DNA from: Meghimatium bilineatum | Taxonomy: Eukaryota > Mollusca > Gastropoda > Stylommatophora > Philomycidae | Length of the DNA stretch: 64,000 nucleotides | Reading direction: 5' to 3' | Assembly: GCA_034231615.1 (NCBI GenBank) | Contig: CM067311.1 | Location: 15,471,360-15,535,359 of the forward strand | Part shown: positions 9,995 to 21,970 of the stretch, one piece after another | How positions within the stretch are numbered: the first letter of the stretch is position 1 | Layout of the letters: the number at the start of each line of letters is the position of its first letter | Notes under the pieces: generated by a model | Database searches by the model: none | What the model was told of the DNA's origin: nothing | Seen by the model: only the letters and a program-made list of their open reading frames with translations | Translations under genes and position numbers: made by a program

Positions 9995-10038
9995 ACAATA
10001 TAAATATCATATTGAATATTAGCATAAGGGAAAAAACT

Positions 10039-10072
10039 CACATGATATCATGTGAAATGAATGTATGCAAAA
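10039..10072 (+). promoter_or_regulatory. Candidate U1 distal sequence element (palindrome plus octamer-like site)
   Basis: A perfect 16-bp palindrome CACATGATATCATGTG (10039-10054) is followed by ATGCAAAA (10065-10072), one base from the octamer ATGCAAAT. They lie about 232 to 199 bp upstream of the U1 start. Vertebrate snRNA distal elements, often with an octamer, sit near -220. Both motifs recur at the same offset in every unit. The role is inferred from position and motif only. I could not assign the proximal element with confidence; the region around -65 to -45 (10206-10226) is where it should be. Confidence 0.4.
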
Positions 10073-10270
10073 TAACAAGCTGTAGGAAAGACATATTATC
10101 AAAATCTAATTGATATATTTCTATAATTATATTTCTCCGGGAAATTTCGGATAAATTAGCAGTGTAACAACATATTTTTGAATTACTACTTTAGTATGTT
10201 ATATATTAATTTGCCACACCGATTCGATTGATTCCGAGGAATGGCCCGTACGTTTATTTCATGTAAAAGC

Positions 10271-10434
10271 ATACTTACCTGGCACAGGAGAAACCGTGAT
10301 CACGAAGGCGGTGCTCCCAGGGTGAGGCCCTTCCATTGCACTACGGTTGGGTTGACCCCTGCGATCGCCCCAAATGTGGGCGACTCGAGTGCGTAATTTT
10401 TTCGTAAGGGGGACTGCGTTCGCGCTATCCCCTC
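10271..10434 (+). ncRNA. U1: U1 snRNA gene, array copy 1 (reference copy)
   Basis: U1 snRNA is the RNA core of the U1 snRNP, which pairs with 5' splice sites in the nucleus. The gene begins ATACTTACCTG, the single-stranded 5' end complementary to the consensus 5' splice site. Next comes stem-loop I with loop GATCACGAAG (U1-70K site), then stem-loop II with ATTGCAC (U1A site). The Sm site is AATTTTTTCG at positions 125-134, and the 3' stem-loop IV has GGGGGACTGCG, a TTCG turn and a CCCC strand. Length is 164 nt, the usual metazoan U1 length. No TATA box is evident just upstream, consistent with RNA polymerase II snRNA promoters. This sequence is the majority type; by eye 18 of the 28 copies are identical to it. 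Confidence 0.97.
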
Positions 10435-10499
10435 ATAAAATAAATGATTGTTCCGTTTATGGTTACACATTTTTGTTTTGTTTTCTAATTATTTTGCTA

Positions 10500-10740
10500 A
10501 TTAGAAGACATTAATGATGCTCGTGACATGTGAATATATAAAACAATAGGAAGAACATTACGGAAAAAGAGAGTAAAAAAGGTTCTAACAGCACTTAATA
10601 TGAAGAAAGAATTATTACGCGAAATAGAGATCAGCCACATACAATATTTTGGACACATTAAAAGACATGGCACCCTGTTGAAGACCTTACTTGAGGGAAT
10701 GGAAGTGAGCAAGAGGTAGGCAGATATACAAGCGGGAGAG
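10500..10740 (+). mobile_element. LINE C-terminal remnant inside the U1 unit (copy 1 of 28)
   Basis: The plus strand encodes a reverse-transcriptase C-terminal tail. After a basic stretch (RTLRKKRVKKVLTALNMKK), the motif IQYFGHIKRH is followed by LLKTLLEGMEVSKR and a stop. This matches the 'FGHxxRH…LEGxVxGxR' signature of non-LTR retrotransposons seen elsewhere in the window, for example at 52859 and 6791. The copy is truncated and cannot be functional. It recurs every 1442 bp through the array, so it was trapped in the unit before amplification. Minus-strand frames of 70-71 aa over it are shadows. Confidence 0.75.
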
Positions 10741-10799
10741 TAACATAACAGGATGAACAGGTTAGTCTAGCAGAGTGCACCACCACAACAAGAGGCAAA

Positions 10800-11195
10800 G
10801 GATGTTGGAGGTCTGTTGCAGCCAACCTTCGTTGCGGAGACGGAACCTGAAGAGGATGACTCATCAGCAAAGGAAGTGAACTCCAGCTGTATCCTAGGAC
10901 GCCAGTTGTGTTTTGCTACCCCCGTCTGGTTGATTACAGACGTGACAAGAAGCCCAGGGATCTACTGGTCCGGAGACATTTCAAGCCTGACTTCCCCAGA
11001 AATGTTGGCAACGTGGACTGCAAGCGCAAAAAATGCTACACCCGTACCTGTCACACAGAACCGGCCTGTCACTTTCCCCAAAGCCACCTTCACAATTGAA
11101 TAGTCTCACATGTGTGTCCCGTAACGTCGTCTGCAAACGCTGCACGAATACGTATATATGTAAGACTGGAAGGAGGCAATTACTTACGTAAAACA
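10800..11195 (+). mobile_element. Penelope-like element remnant inside the U1 unit (copy 1 of 28)
   Basis: One plus frame reads PRLVDYRRDKKPRDLLVRRH and then a Cys/His-rich stretch with NVDCKRKKCYTRTCHTE. A +1 shift continues VTFPKATFTIE, stop, then CKTGRR. This order (YRR…LRDLLV, a Cys-rich linker, 'TFTI', then an 'IGxTGRR'-like start of a GIY-YIG domain) is typical of the region joining reverse transcriptase and endonuclease in Penelope-like elements. The frameshift and stop show it is dead. A related fragment lies on the minus strand just right of the array (50740-51201). Confidence 0.65.
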
Positions 11196-11207
11196 CAGGT
11201 TTAAAAA

Positions 11208-11369
11208 AATGTTCCACCAAGACACGACAATCACAGACTATCACTAAAACTAGGGAGTTTTAATGAGCAAACAAGATGACATACAAATTACAATACACAA
11301 AACATTAACTGTAATTTGTATGTTTTCTTGTTTGCTAATTATAACCCCGTAGTGTCTTAGTGGAACATT
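11208..11369. repeat. Foldback (inverted-repeat) element in the U1 unit
   Basis: The outer arms AATGTTCCACCAAGACAC (11208-11225) and its near-complement (11352-11369) differ at one of 18 positions. The inner arms are 10 bp plus 14 bp: AGCAAACAAG with ACATACAAATTACA at 11266-11292, against 11310-11336. They are separated by a 3-nt internal mismatch and a 17-nt loop. The element recurs in every unit except the truncated last one. It may be a small terminal-inverted-repeat transposon; no clear target duplication was seen. Confidence 0.7.
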
Positions 11370-11712
11370 TGAAGAAAAAAAACAACCGGTGTGTTACTTA
11401 GGTTTCACACAGTTACCTTATACTGATTGTCGTATTATATTATAAATATCGTATTGAATGTTAGCATAAGGGAAACAACTCACATGATATCATGTGAAAT
11501 GAATGTATGCAAAATAACAAGCTGTAGGAAAGACATATTATCAAAATCTAATTGATATATTTCTATAATTATATTTCTCCAGGAAATTTCGGATAAATTA
11601 GCAGTGTAACAACATATTTTTGAATTACTACTTTAGTATGTTATATATTAATTTGCCACACCGATTCGATTGATTCCGAGGAATGGCCCTTACGTTTATT
11701 TTATGTAAAAGC

Positions 11713-11876
11713 ATACTTACCTGGCACAGGAGAAACCGTGATCACGAAGGCGGTGCTCCCAGGGTGAGGCCCTTCCATTGCACTACGGTTGGGTTGACCC
11801 CTGCGATCGCCCCAAATGTGGGCGACTCGAGTGCGTAATTTTTTCGTAAGGGGGACTGCGTTCGCGCTATCCCCTC
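11713..11876 (+). ncRNA. U1: U1 snRNA gene, array copy 2
   Basis: Identical by eye to the majority U1 sequence. Confidence 0.96.
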
Positions 11877-13154
11877 ATAAAATAAATGATTGTTCCGTTT
11901 ATGGTTACACATTTTTGTTTTGTTTTCTAATTATTTTGCTAATTAGAAGACATTAATGATGCTCGTGACATGTGAATATATAAAACAATAGGAAGAACAT
12001 TACGGAAAAAGAGAGTAAAAAATGTTCTAACAGCACTTAATATGAAGAAAGAATTATTACGCGAAATAGAGATCAGCCACATACAATATTTTGGACACAT
12101 TAAAAGACATGACACCCTGTTGAAGACCTTACTTGAGGGAATGGAAGTGAGCAAGAGGTAGGCAGATATACAAGCGGGAGAGTAACATAACAGGATGAAC
12201 AGGTTAGTCTAGCAGAGTGCACCACCACAACAAGAGGCAAAGGATGTTGGAGGTCTGTTGCAGCCAACCTTCGTTGCGGAGACGGAACCTGAAGAGGATG
12301 ACTCATCAGCAAAGGAAGTGAACTCCAGCTGTATCCTAGGACGCCAGTTGTGTTTTGCTACCCCCGTCTGGTTGATTACAGACGTGACAAGAAGCCCAGG
12401 GATCTACTGGTCCGGAGACATTTCAAGCCTGACTTCCCCAGAAATGTTGGCAACGTGGACTGCAAGCGCAAAAAATGCTACACCCGTACCTGTCACACAG
12501 AACCGGCCTGTCACTTTCCCCAAAGCCACCTTCACAATTGAATAGTCTCACATGTGTGTCCCGTAACGTCGTCTGCAAACGCTGCACGAATACGTATATA
12601 TGTAAGACTGGAAGGAGGCAATTACTTACGTAAAACACAGGTTTAAAAAAATGTTCCACCAAGACACGACAATCACAGACTATCACTAAAACTAGGGAGT
12701 TTTAATGAGCAAACAAGATGACATACAAATTACAATACACAAAACATTAACTGTAATTTGTATGTTTTCTTGTTTGCTAATTATAACCCCGTAGTGTCTT
12801 AGTGGAACATTTGAAGAAAAAAAACAACCGGTGTGTTACTTAGGTTTCACACAGTTACCTTATACTGATTGTCGTATTATATTATAAATATCGTATTGAA
12901 TGTTAGCATAAGGGAAACAACTCACATGATATCATGTGAAATGAATGTATGCAAAATAACAAGCTGTAGGAAAGACATATTATCAAAATCTAATTGATAT
13001 ATTTCTATAATTATATTTCTCCGGGAAATTTCGGATAAATTAGCAGTGTAACAACATATTTTTGAATTACCACTTTAGTATGTTATATATTAATTTGCCA
13101 CACCGATTCGATTGATTCCGAGGAATGGCCCGTACGTTTATTTCATGTAAAAGC

Positions 13155-13318
13155 ATACTTACCTGGCACAGGAGAAACCGTGATCACGAAGGCGATGCTC
13201 CCAGGGTGAGGCCCTTCCATTGCACTACGGTTGGGTTGACCCCTGCGATCGCCCCAAATGTGGGCGACTCGAGTGCGTAATTTTTTCGTAAGGGGGACTG
13301 CGTTCGCGCTATCCCCTC
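13155..13318 (+). ncRNA. U1: U1 snRNA gene, array copy 3
   Basis: Majority sequence with one change, G to A at U1 position 41, the same change as in copy 20. It lies between stem-loops I and II, and all named protein-binding motifs are intact. Confidence 0.95.
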
Positions 13319-14596
13319 ATAAAATAAATGATTGTTCCGTTTATGGTTACATATTTTTGTTTTGTTTTCTAATTATTTTGCTAATTAGAAGACATTAATG
13401 ATGCTCGTGACATGTGAATATATAAAACAATAGGAAGAACATTACGGAAAAAGAGAGTAAAAAATGTTCTAACAGCACTTAATATGAAGAAAGAATTATT
13501 ACGCGAAATAGAGATCAGCCACATACAATATTTTGGACACATTAAAAGACATGGCACCCTGTTGAAGACCTTACTTGAGGGAATGGAAGTGAGCAAGAGG
13601 TAGGCAGATATACAAGCGGGAGAGTAACATAACAGGATGAACAGGTTAGTCTAGCAGAGTGCACCACCACAACAAGAGGCAAAGGATGTTGGAGGTCTGT
13701 TGCAGCCAACCTTCGTTGCGGAGACGGAACCTGAAGAGGATGACTCATCAGCAAAGGAAGTGAACTCCAGCTGTATCCTAGGACGCCAGTTGTGTTTTGC
13801 TACCCCCGTCTGGTTGATTACAGACGTGACAAGAAGCCCAGGGATCTACTGGTCCGGAGACATTTCAAGCCTGACTTCCCCAGAAATGTTGGCAACGTGG
13901 ACTGCAAGCGCAAAAAATGCTACACCCGTACCTGTCACACAGAACCGGCCTGTCACTTTCCCCAAAGCCACCTTCACAATTGAATAGTCTCACATGTGTG
14001 TCCCGTAACGTCGTCTGCAAACGCTGCACGAATACGTATATATGTAAGACTGGAAGGAGGCAATTACTTACGTAAAACACAGGTTTAAAAAAATGTTCCA
14101 CCAAGACACGACAATCACAGACTATCACTAAAACTAGGGAGTTTTAATGAGCAAACAAGATGACATACAAATTACAATACACAAAACATTAACTGTAATT
14201 TGTATGTTTTCTTGTTTGCTAATTATAACCCCGTAGTGTCTTAGTGGAACATTTGAAGAAAAAAAACAACCGGTGTGTTACTTAGGTTTCACACAGTTAC
14301 CTTATACTGATTGTCGTATTATATTATAAATATCGTATTGAATGTTAGCATAAGGGAAACAACTCACATGATATCATGTGAAATGAATGTATGCAAAATA
14401 ACAAGCTGTAGGAAAGACATATTATCAAAATCTAATTGATATATTTCTATAATTATATTTCTCCGGGAAATTTCGGATAAATTAGCAGTGTAACAAAATA
14501 TTTTTGAATTACTACTTTAGTATGTTATATATTAATTTGCCACACCGATTCGATTGATTCCGAGGAATGGCCCGTACGTTTATTTCATGTAAAAGC

Positions 14597-14760
14597 ATAC
14601 TTACCTGGCACAGGAGAAACCGTGATCACGAAGGCGGTGCTCCCAGGGTGAGGCCCTTCCATTGCACTACGGTTGGGTTGACCCCTGCGATCGCCCCAAA
14701 TGTGGGCGACTCGAGTGCGTAATTTTTTCGTAAGGGGTACTGCGTTCGCGCTATCCCCTC
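14597..14760 (+). ncRNA. U1: U1 snRNA gene, array copy 4
   Basis: One change, G to T at U1 position 142, the last G of the run that forms the 5' strand of stem-loop IV. It may weaken one pair of that stem. Confidence 0.94.
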
Positions 14761-16038
14761 ATAAAATAAATGATTGTTCCGTTTATGGTTACACATTTTT
14801 GTTTTGTTTTCTAATTATTTTGCTAATTAGAAGACATTAATGATGCTCGTGACATGTGAATATATAAAACAATAGGAAGAACATTACGGAAAACGAGAGT
14901 AAAAAAGGTTCTAACAGCACTTAATATGAAGAAAGAATTATTACGCGAAATAGAGATCAGCCACATACAATATTTTGGACACATTAAAAGACATGACACC
15001 CTGTTGAAGACCTTACTTGAGGGAATGGAAGTGAGCAAGAGGTAGGCAGATATACAAGCGGGAGAGTAACATAACAGGATGAACAGGTTAGTCTAGCAGA
15101 GTGCACCACCACAACAAGAGGCAAAGGATGTTGGAGGTCTGTTGCAGCCAACCTTCGTTGCGGAGACGGAACCTGAAGAGGATGACTCATCAGCAAAGGA
15201 AGTGAACTCCAGCTGTATCCTAGGACGCCAGTTGTGTTTTGCTACCCCCGTCTGGTTGATTACAGACGTGACAAGAAGCCCAGGGATCTACTGGTCCGGA
15301 GACATTTCAAGCCTGACTTCCCCAGAAATGTTGGCAACGTGGACTGCAAGCGCAAAAAATGCTACACCCGTACCTGTCACACAGAACCGGCCTGTCACTT
15401 TCCCCAAAGCCACCTTCACAATTGAATAGTCTCACATGTGTGTCCCGTAACGTCGTCTGCAAACGCTGCACGAATACGTATATATGTAAGACTGGAAGGA
15501 GGCAATTACTTACGTAAAACACAGGTTAAAAAAAATGTTCCACCAAGACACGACAATCACAGACTATCACTAAAACTAGGGAGTTTTAATGAGCAAACAA
15601 GATGACATACAAATTACAATACACAAAACATTAACTGTAATTTGTATGTTTTCTTGTTTGCTAATTATAACCCCGTAGTGTCTTAGTGGAACATTTGAAG
15701 AAAAAAAACAACCGGTGTGTTACTTAGGTTTCACACAGTTACCTTATACTGATTGTCGTATTATATTATAAATATCGTATTGAATGTTAGCATAAGGGAA
15801 ACAACTCACATGATATCATGTGAAATGAATGTATGCAAAATAACAAGCTGTAGGAAAGACATATTATAAAAATCTAATTGATATATTTCTATAATTATAT
15901 TTCTCCGGGAAATTTCGGATAAATTAGCATTGTAACAACATATTTTTGAATTACTACTTTAGTATGTTATATATTAATTTGCCACACCGATTCGATTGAT
16001 TCCGAGGAATGGCCCGTACGTTTATTTTATGTAAAAGC

Positions 16039-16202
16039 ATACTTACCTGGCACAGGAGAAACCGTGATCACGAAGGCGGTGCTCCCAGGGTGAGGCCCTT
16101 CCATTGCACTACGGTTGGGTTGACCCCTGCGATCGCCCCAAATGTGGGCGACTCGAGTGCGTAATTTTTTCGTAAGGGGGACTGCGTTCGCGCTATCCCC
16201 TC
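16039..16202 (+). ncRNA. U1: U1 snRNA gene, array copy 5
   Basis: Identical by eye to the majority U1 sequence. Confidence 0.96.
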
Positions 16203-17480
16203 ATAAAATAAATGATTGTTCCGTTTATGGTTACACATTTTTGTTTTGTTTTCTAATTATTTTGCTAATTAGAAGACATTAATGATGCTCGTGACATGTG
16301 AATATATAAAACAATAGGAAGAACATTACGGAAAAAGAGAGTAAAAAATGTTCTAACAGCACTTAATATGAAGAAAGAATTATTACGCGAAATAGAGATC
16401 AGCCACATACAATATTTTGGACACATTAAAAGACATGACACCCTGTTGAAGACCTTACTTGAGGGAATGGAAGTGAGCAAGAGGTAGGCAGATATACAAG
16501 CGGGAGAGTAACATAACAGGATGAACAGGTTAGTCTAGCAGAGTGCACCACCACAACAAGAGGCAAAGGATGTTGGAGGTCTGTTGCAGCCAACCTTCGT
16601 TGCGGAGACGGAACCTGAAGAGGATGACTCATCAGCAAAGGAAGTGAACTCCAGCTGTATCCTAGGACGCCAGTTGTGTTTTGCTACCCCCGTCTGGTTG
16701 ATTACAGACGTGACAAGAAGCCCAGGGATCTACTGGTCCGGAGACATTTCAAGCCTGACTTCCCCAGAAATGTTGGCAACGTGGACTGCAAGCGCAAAAA
16801 ATGCTACACCCGTACCTGTCACACAGAACCGGCCTGTCACTTTCCCCAAAGCCACCTTCACAATTGAATAGTCTCACATGTGTGTCCCGTAACGTCGTCT
16901 GCAAACGCTGCACGAATACGTATATATGTAAGACTGGAAGGAGGCAATTACTTACGTAAAACACAGGTTAAAAAAAATGTTCCACCAAGACACGACAATC
17001 ACAGACTATCACTAAAACTAGGGAGTTTTAATGAGCAAACAAGATGACATACAAATTACAATACACAAAACATTAACTGTAATTTGTATGTTTTCTTGTT
17101 TGCTAATTATAACCCCGTAGTGTCTTAGTGGAACATTTGAAGAAAAAAAACAACCGGTGTGTTACTTAGGTTTCACACAGTTACCTTATACTGATTGTCG
17201 TATTATATTATAAATATCGTATTGAATGTTAGCATAAGGGAAACAACTCACATGATATCATGTGAAATGAATGTATGCAAAATAACAAGCTGTAGGAAAG
17301 ACATATTATAAAAATCTAATTGATATATTTCTATAATTATATTTCTCCGGGAAATTTCGGATAAGTTAGCATTGTAACAACATATTTTTGAATTACTACT
17401 TTAGTATGTTATATATTAATTTGCCACACCGATTCGATTGATTCCGAGGAATGGCCCGTACGTTTATTTCATGTAAAAGC

Positions 17481-17644
17481 ATACTTACCTGGCACAGGAG
17501 AAACCGTGATCACGAAGGCGGTGCTCCCAGGGTGAGGCCCTTCCATTGCACTACGGTTGGGTTGACCCCTGCGATCGCCCCAAATGTGGGCGACTCGAGT
17601 GCGTAATATTTTCGTAAGGGGGACTGCGTTCGCGCTATCCCCTC
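17481..17644 (+). ncRNA. U1: U1 snRNA gene, array copy 6 (Sm-site variant)
   Basis: T to A at position 128 changes the Sm site from AATTTTTTCG to AATATTTTCG, interrupting the U-run bound by the Sm ring. Shared with copies 7 and 9. Confidence 0.94.
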
Positions 17645-18922
17645 ATAAAATAAATGATTGTTCCGTTTATGGTTACACATTTTTGTTTTGTTTTCTAATT
17701 ATTTTGCTAATTAGAAGACATTAATGATGCTCGTGACATGTGAATATATAAAACAATAGGAAGAACATTACGGAAAAAGAGAGTAAAAAATGTTCTAACA
17801 GCACTTAATATGAAGAAAGAATTATTACGCGAAATAGAGATCAGCCATATACAATATTTTGGACACATTAAAAGACATGACACCCTGTTGAAGACCTTAC
17901 TTGAGGGAATGGAAGTGAGCAAGAGGTAGGCAGATATACAAGCGGGAGAGTAACATAACAGGATGAACAGGTTAGTCTAGCAGAGTGCACCACCACAACA
18001 AGAGGCAAAGGATGTTGGAGGTCTGTTGCAGCCAACCTTCGTTGCGGAGACGGAACCTGAAGAGGATGACTCATCAGCAAAGGAAGTGAACTCCAGCTGT
18101 ATCCTAGGACGCCAGTTGTGTTTTGCTACCCCCGTCTGGTTGATTACAGACGTGACAAGAAGCCCAGGGATCTACTGGTCCGGAGACATTTCAAGCCTGA
18201 CTTCCCCAGAAATGTTGGCAACGTGGACTGCAAGCGCAAAAAATGCTACACCCGTACCTGTCACACAGAACCGGCCTGTCACTTTCCCCAAAGCCACCTT
18301 CACAATTGAATAGTCTCACATGTGTGTCCCGTAACGTCGTCTGCAAACGCTGCACGAATACGTATATATGTAAGACTGGAAGGAGGCAATTACTTACGTA
18401 AAACACAGGTTTAAAAAAATGTTCCACCAAGACACGACAATCACAGACTATCACTAAAACTAGGGAGTTTTAATGAGCAAACAAGATGACATACAAATTA
18501 CAATACACAAAACATTAACTGTAATTTGTATGTTTTCTTGTTTGCTAATTATAACCCCGTAGTGTCTTAGTGGAACATTTGAAGAAAAAAAACAACCGGT
18601 GTGTTACTTAGGTTTCACACAGTTACCTTATACTGATTGTCGTATTATAATATAAATATCGTATTGAATGTTAGCATAAGGGAAACAACTCACATGATAT
18701 CATGTGAAATGAATGTATGCAAAATAACAAGCTGTAGGAAAGACATATTATCAAAATCTAATTGATATATTTCTATAATTATATTTCTCCGGGAAATTTC
18801 GGATAAATTAGCAGTGTAACAACATATTTTTGAATTACTACTTTAGTATGTTATATATTAATTTGCCACACCGATTCGATTGATTCCGAGGAATGGCCCG
18901 TACGTTTATTTCATGTAAAAGC

Positions 18923-19086
18923 ATACTTACCTGGCACAGGAGAAACCGTGATCACGAAGGCGGTGCTCCCAGGGTGAGGCCCTTCCATTGCACTACGGTT
19001 GGGTTGACCCCTGCGATCGCCCCAAATGTGGGCGACTCGAGTGCGTAATATTTTCGTAAGGGGGACTGCGTTCGCGCTATCCCCTC
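18923..19086 (+). ncRNA. U1: U1 snRNA gene, array copy 7 (Sm-site variant)
   Basis: Same position-128 T to A Sm-site change as copy 6; otherwise majority sequence. Confidence 0.94.
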
Positions 19087-20364
19087 ATAAAATAAATGAT
19101 TGTTCCGTTTATGGTTACACATTTTTGTTTTGTTTTCTAATTATTTTGCTAATTAGAAGACATTAATGATGCTCGTGACATGTGAATATATAAAACAATA
19201 GGAAGAACATTACGGAAAAAGAGAGTAAAAAATGTTCTAACAGCACTTAATATGAAGAAAGAATTATTACGCGAAATAGAGATCAGCCATATACAATATT
19301 TTGGACACATTAAAAGACATGACACCCTGTTGAAGACCTTACTTGAGGGAATGGAAGTGAGCAAGAGGTAGGCAGATATACAAGCGGGAGAGTAACATAA
19401 CAGGATGAACAGGTTAGTCTAGCAGAGTGCACCACCACAACAAAAGGCAAAGGATGTTGGAGGTCTGTTGCAGCCAACCTTCGTTGCGGAGACGGAACCT
19501 GAAGAGGATGACTCATCAGCAAAGGAAGTGAACTCCAGCTGTATCCTAGGACGCCAGTTGTGTTTTGCTACCCCCGTCTGGTTGATTACAGACGTGACAA
19601 GAAGCCCAGGGATCTACTGGTCCGGAGACATTTCAAGCCTGACTTCCCCAGAAATGTTGGCAACGTGGACTGCAAGCGCAAAAAATGCTACACCCGTACC
19701 TGTCACACAGAACCGGCCTGTCACTTTCCCCAAAGCCACCTTCACAATTGAATAGTCTCACATGTGTGTCCCGTAACGTCGTCTGCAAACGCTGCACGAA
19801 TACGTATATATGTAAGACTGGAAGGAGGCAATTACTTACGTAAAACACAGGTTTAAAAAAATGTTCCACCAAGACACGACAATCACAGACTATCACTAAA
19901 ACTAGGGAGTTTTAATGAGCAAACAAGATGACATACAAATTACAATACACAAAACATTAACTGTAATTTGTATGTTTTCTTGTTTGCTAATTATAACCCC
20001 GTAGTGTCTTAGTGGAACATTTGAAGAAAAAAAACAACCGGTGTGTTACTTAGGTTTCACACAGTTACCTTATACTGATTGTCGTATTATAATATAAATA
20101 TCGTATTGAATGTTAGCATAAGGGAAACAACTCACATGATATCATGTGAAATGAATGTATGCAAAATAACAAGCTGTAGGAAAGACATATTATCAAAATC
20201 TAATTGATATATTTCTATAATTATATTTCTCCGGGAAATTTCGGATAAATTAGCAGTGTAACAACATATTTTTGAATTACTACTTTAGTATGTTATATAT
20301 TAATTTGCCACACCGATTCGATTGATTCCGAGGAATGGCCCGTACGTTTATTTCATGTAAAAGT

Positions 20365-20528
20365 ATACTTACCTGGCACAGGAGAAACCGTGATCACGAA
20401 GGCGGTGCTCCCAGGGTGAGGCCCTTCCATTGCACTACGGTTGGGTTGACCCCTGCGATCGCCCCAAATGTGGGCGACTCGAGTGCGTAATTTTTTCGTA
20501 AGGGGGACTGCGTTCGCGCTATCCCCTC
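20365..20528 (+). ncRNA. U1: U1 snRNA gene, array copy 8
   Basis: U1 region identical to the majority. The base immediately upstream of the transcript start is T instead of C in this copy only. Confidence 0.96.
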
Positions 20529-21806
20529 ATAAAATAAATGATTGTTCCGTTTATGGTTACACATTTTTGTTTTGTTTTCTAATTATTTTGCTAATTAGAA
20601 GACATTAATGATGCTCGTGACATGTGAATATATAAAACAATAGGAAGAACATTACGGAAAAAGAGAGTAAAAAATGTTCTAACAGCACTTAATATGAAGA
20701 AAGAATTATTACGCGAAATAGAGATCAGCCACATACAATATTTTGGACACATTAAAAGACATGGCACCCTGTTGAAGACCTTACTTGAGGGAATGGAAGT
20801 GAGCAAGAGGTAGGCAGATATACAAGCGGGAGAGTAACATAACAGGATGAACAGGTTAGTCTAGCAGAGTGCACCACCACAACAAGAGGCAAAGGATGTT
20901 GGAGGTCTGTTGCAGCCAACCTTCGTTGCGGAGACGGAACCTGAAGAGGATGACTCATCAGCAAAGGAAGTGAACTCCAGCTGTATCCTAGGACGCCAGT
21001 TGTGTTTTGCTACCCCCGTCTGGTTGATTATAGACGTGACAAGAAGCCCAGGGATCTACTGGTCCGGAGACATTTCAAGCCTGACTTCCCCAGAAATGTT
21101 GGCAACGTGGACTGCAAGCGCAAAAAATGCTACACCCGTACCTGTCACACAGAACCGGCCTGTCACTTTCCCCAAAGCCACCTTCACAATTGAATAGTCT
21201 CACATGTGTGTCCCGTAACGTCGTCTGCAAACGCTGCACGAATACGTATATATGTAAGACTGGAAGGAGGCAATTACTTACGTAAAACACAGGTTTAAAA
21301 AAATGTTCCACCAAGACACGACAATCACAGACTATCACTAAAACTAGGGAGTTTTAATGAGCAAACAAGATGACATACAAATTACAATACACAAAACATT
21401 AACTGTAATTTGTATGTTTTCTTGTTTGCTAATTATAACCCCGTAGTGTCTTAGTGGAACATTTGAAGAAAAAAAACAACCGGTGTGTTACTTAGGTTTC
21501 ACACAGTTACCTTATACTGATTGTCGTATTATATTATAAATATCGTATTGAATGTTAGCATAAGGGAAACAACTCACATGATATCATGTGAAATGAATGT
21601 ATGCAAAATAACAAGCTGTAGGAAAGACATATTATAAAAATCTAATTGATATATTTCTATAATTATATTTCTCCGGGAAATTTCGGATAAATTAGCATTG
21701 TAACAACATATTTTTGAATTACTACTTTAGTATGTTATATATTAATTTGCCACACCGATTCGATTGATTCCGAGGAATGGCCCGTACGTTTATTTCATGT
21801 AAAAGC

Positions 21807-21970
21807 ATACTTACCTGGCACAGGAGAAACCGTGATCACGAAGGCGGTGCTCCCAGGGTGAGGCCCTTCCATTGCACTACGGTTGGGTTGACCCCTGCGA
21901 TCGCCCCAAATGTGGGCGACTCGAGTGCGTAATATTTTCGTAAGGGGGACTGCGTTCGCGCTATCCCCTC
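21807..21970 (+). ncRNA. U1: U1 snRNA gene, array copy 9 (Sm-site variant)
   Basis: Same position-128 T to A Sm-site change as copies 6 and 7, although copy 8 between them has the majority Sm site. Confidence 0.94.
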
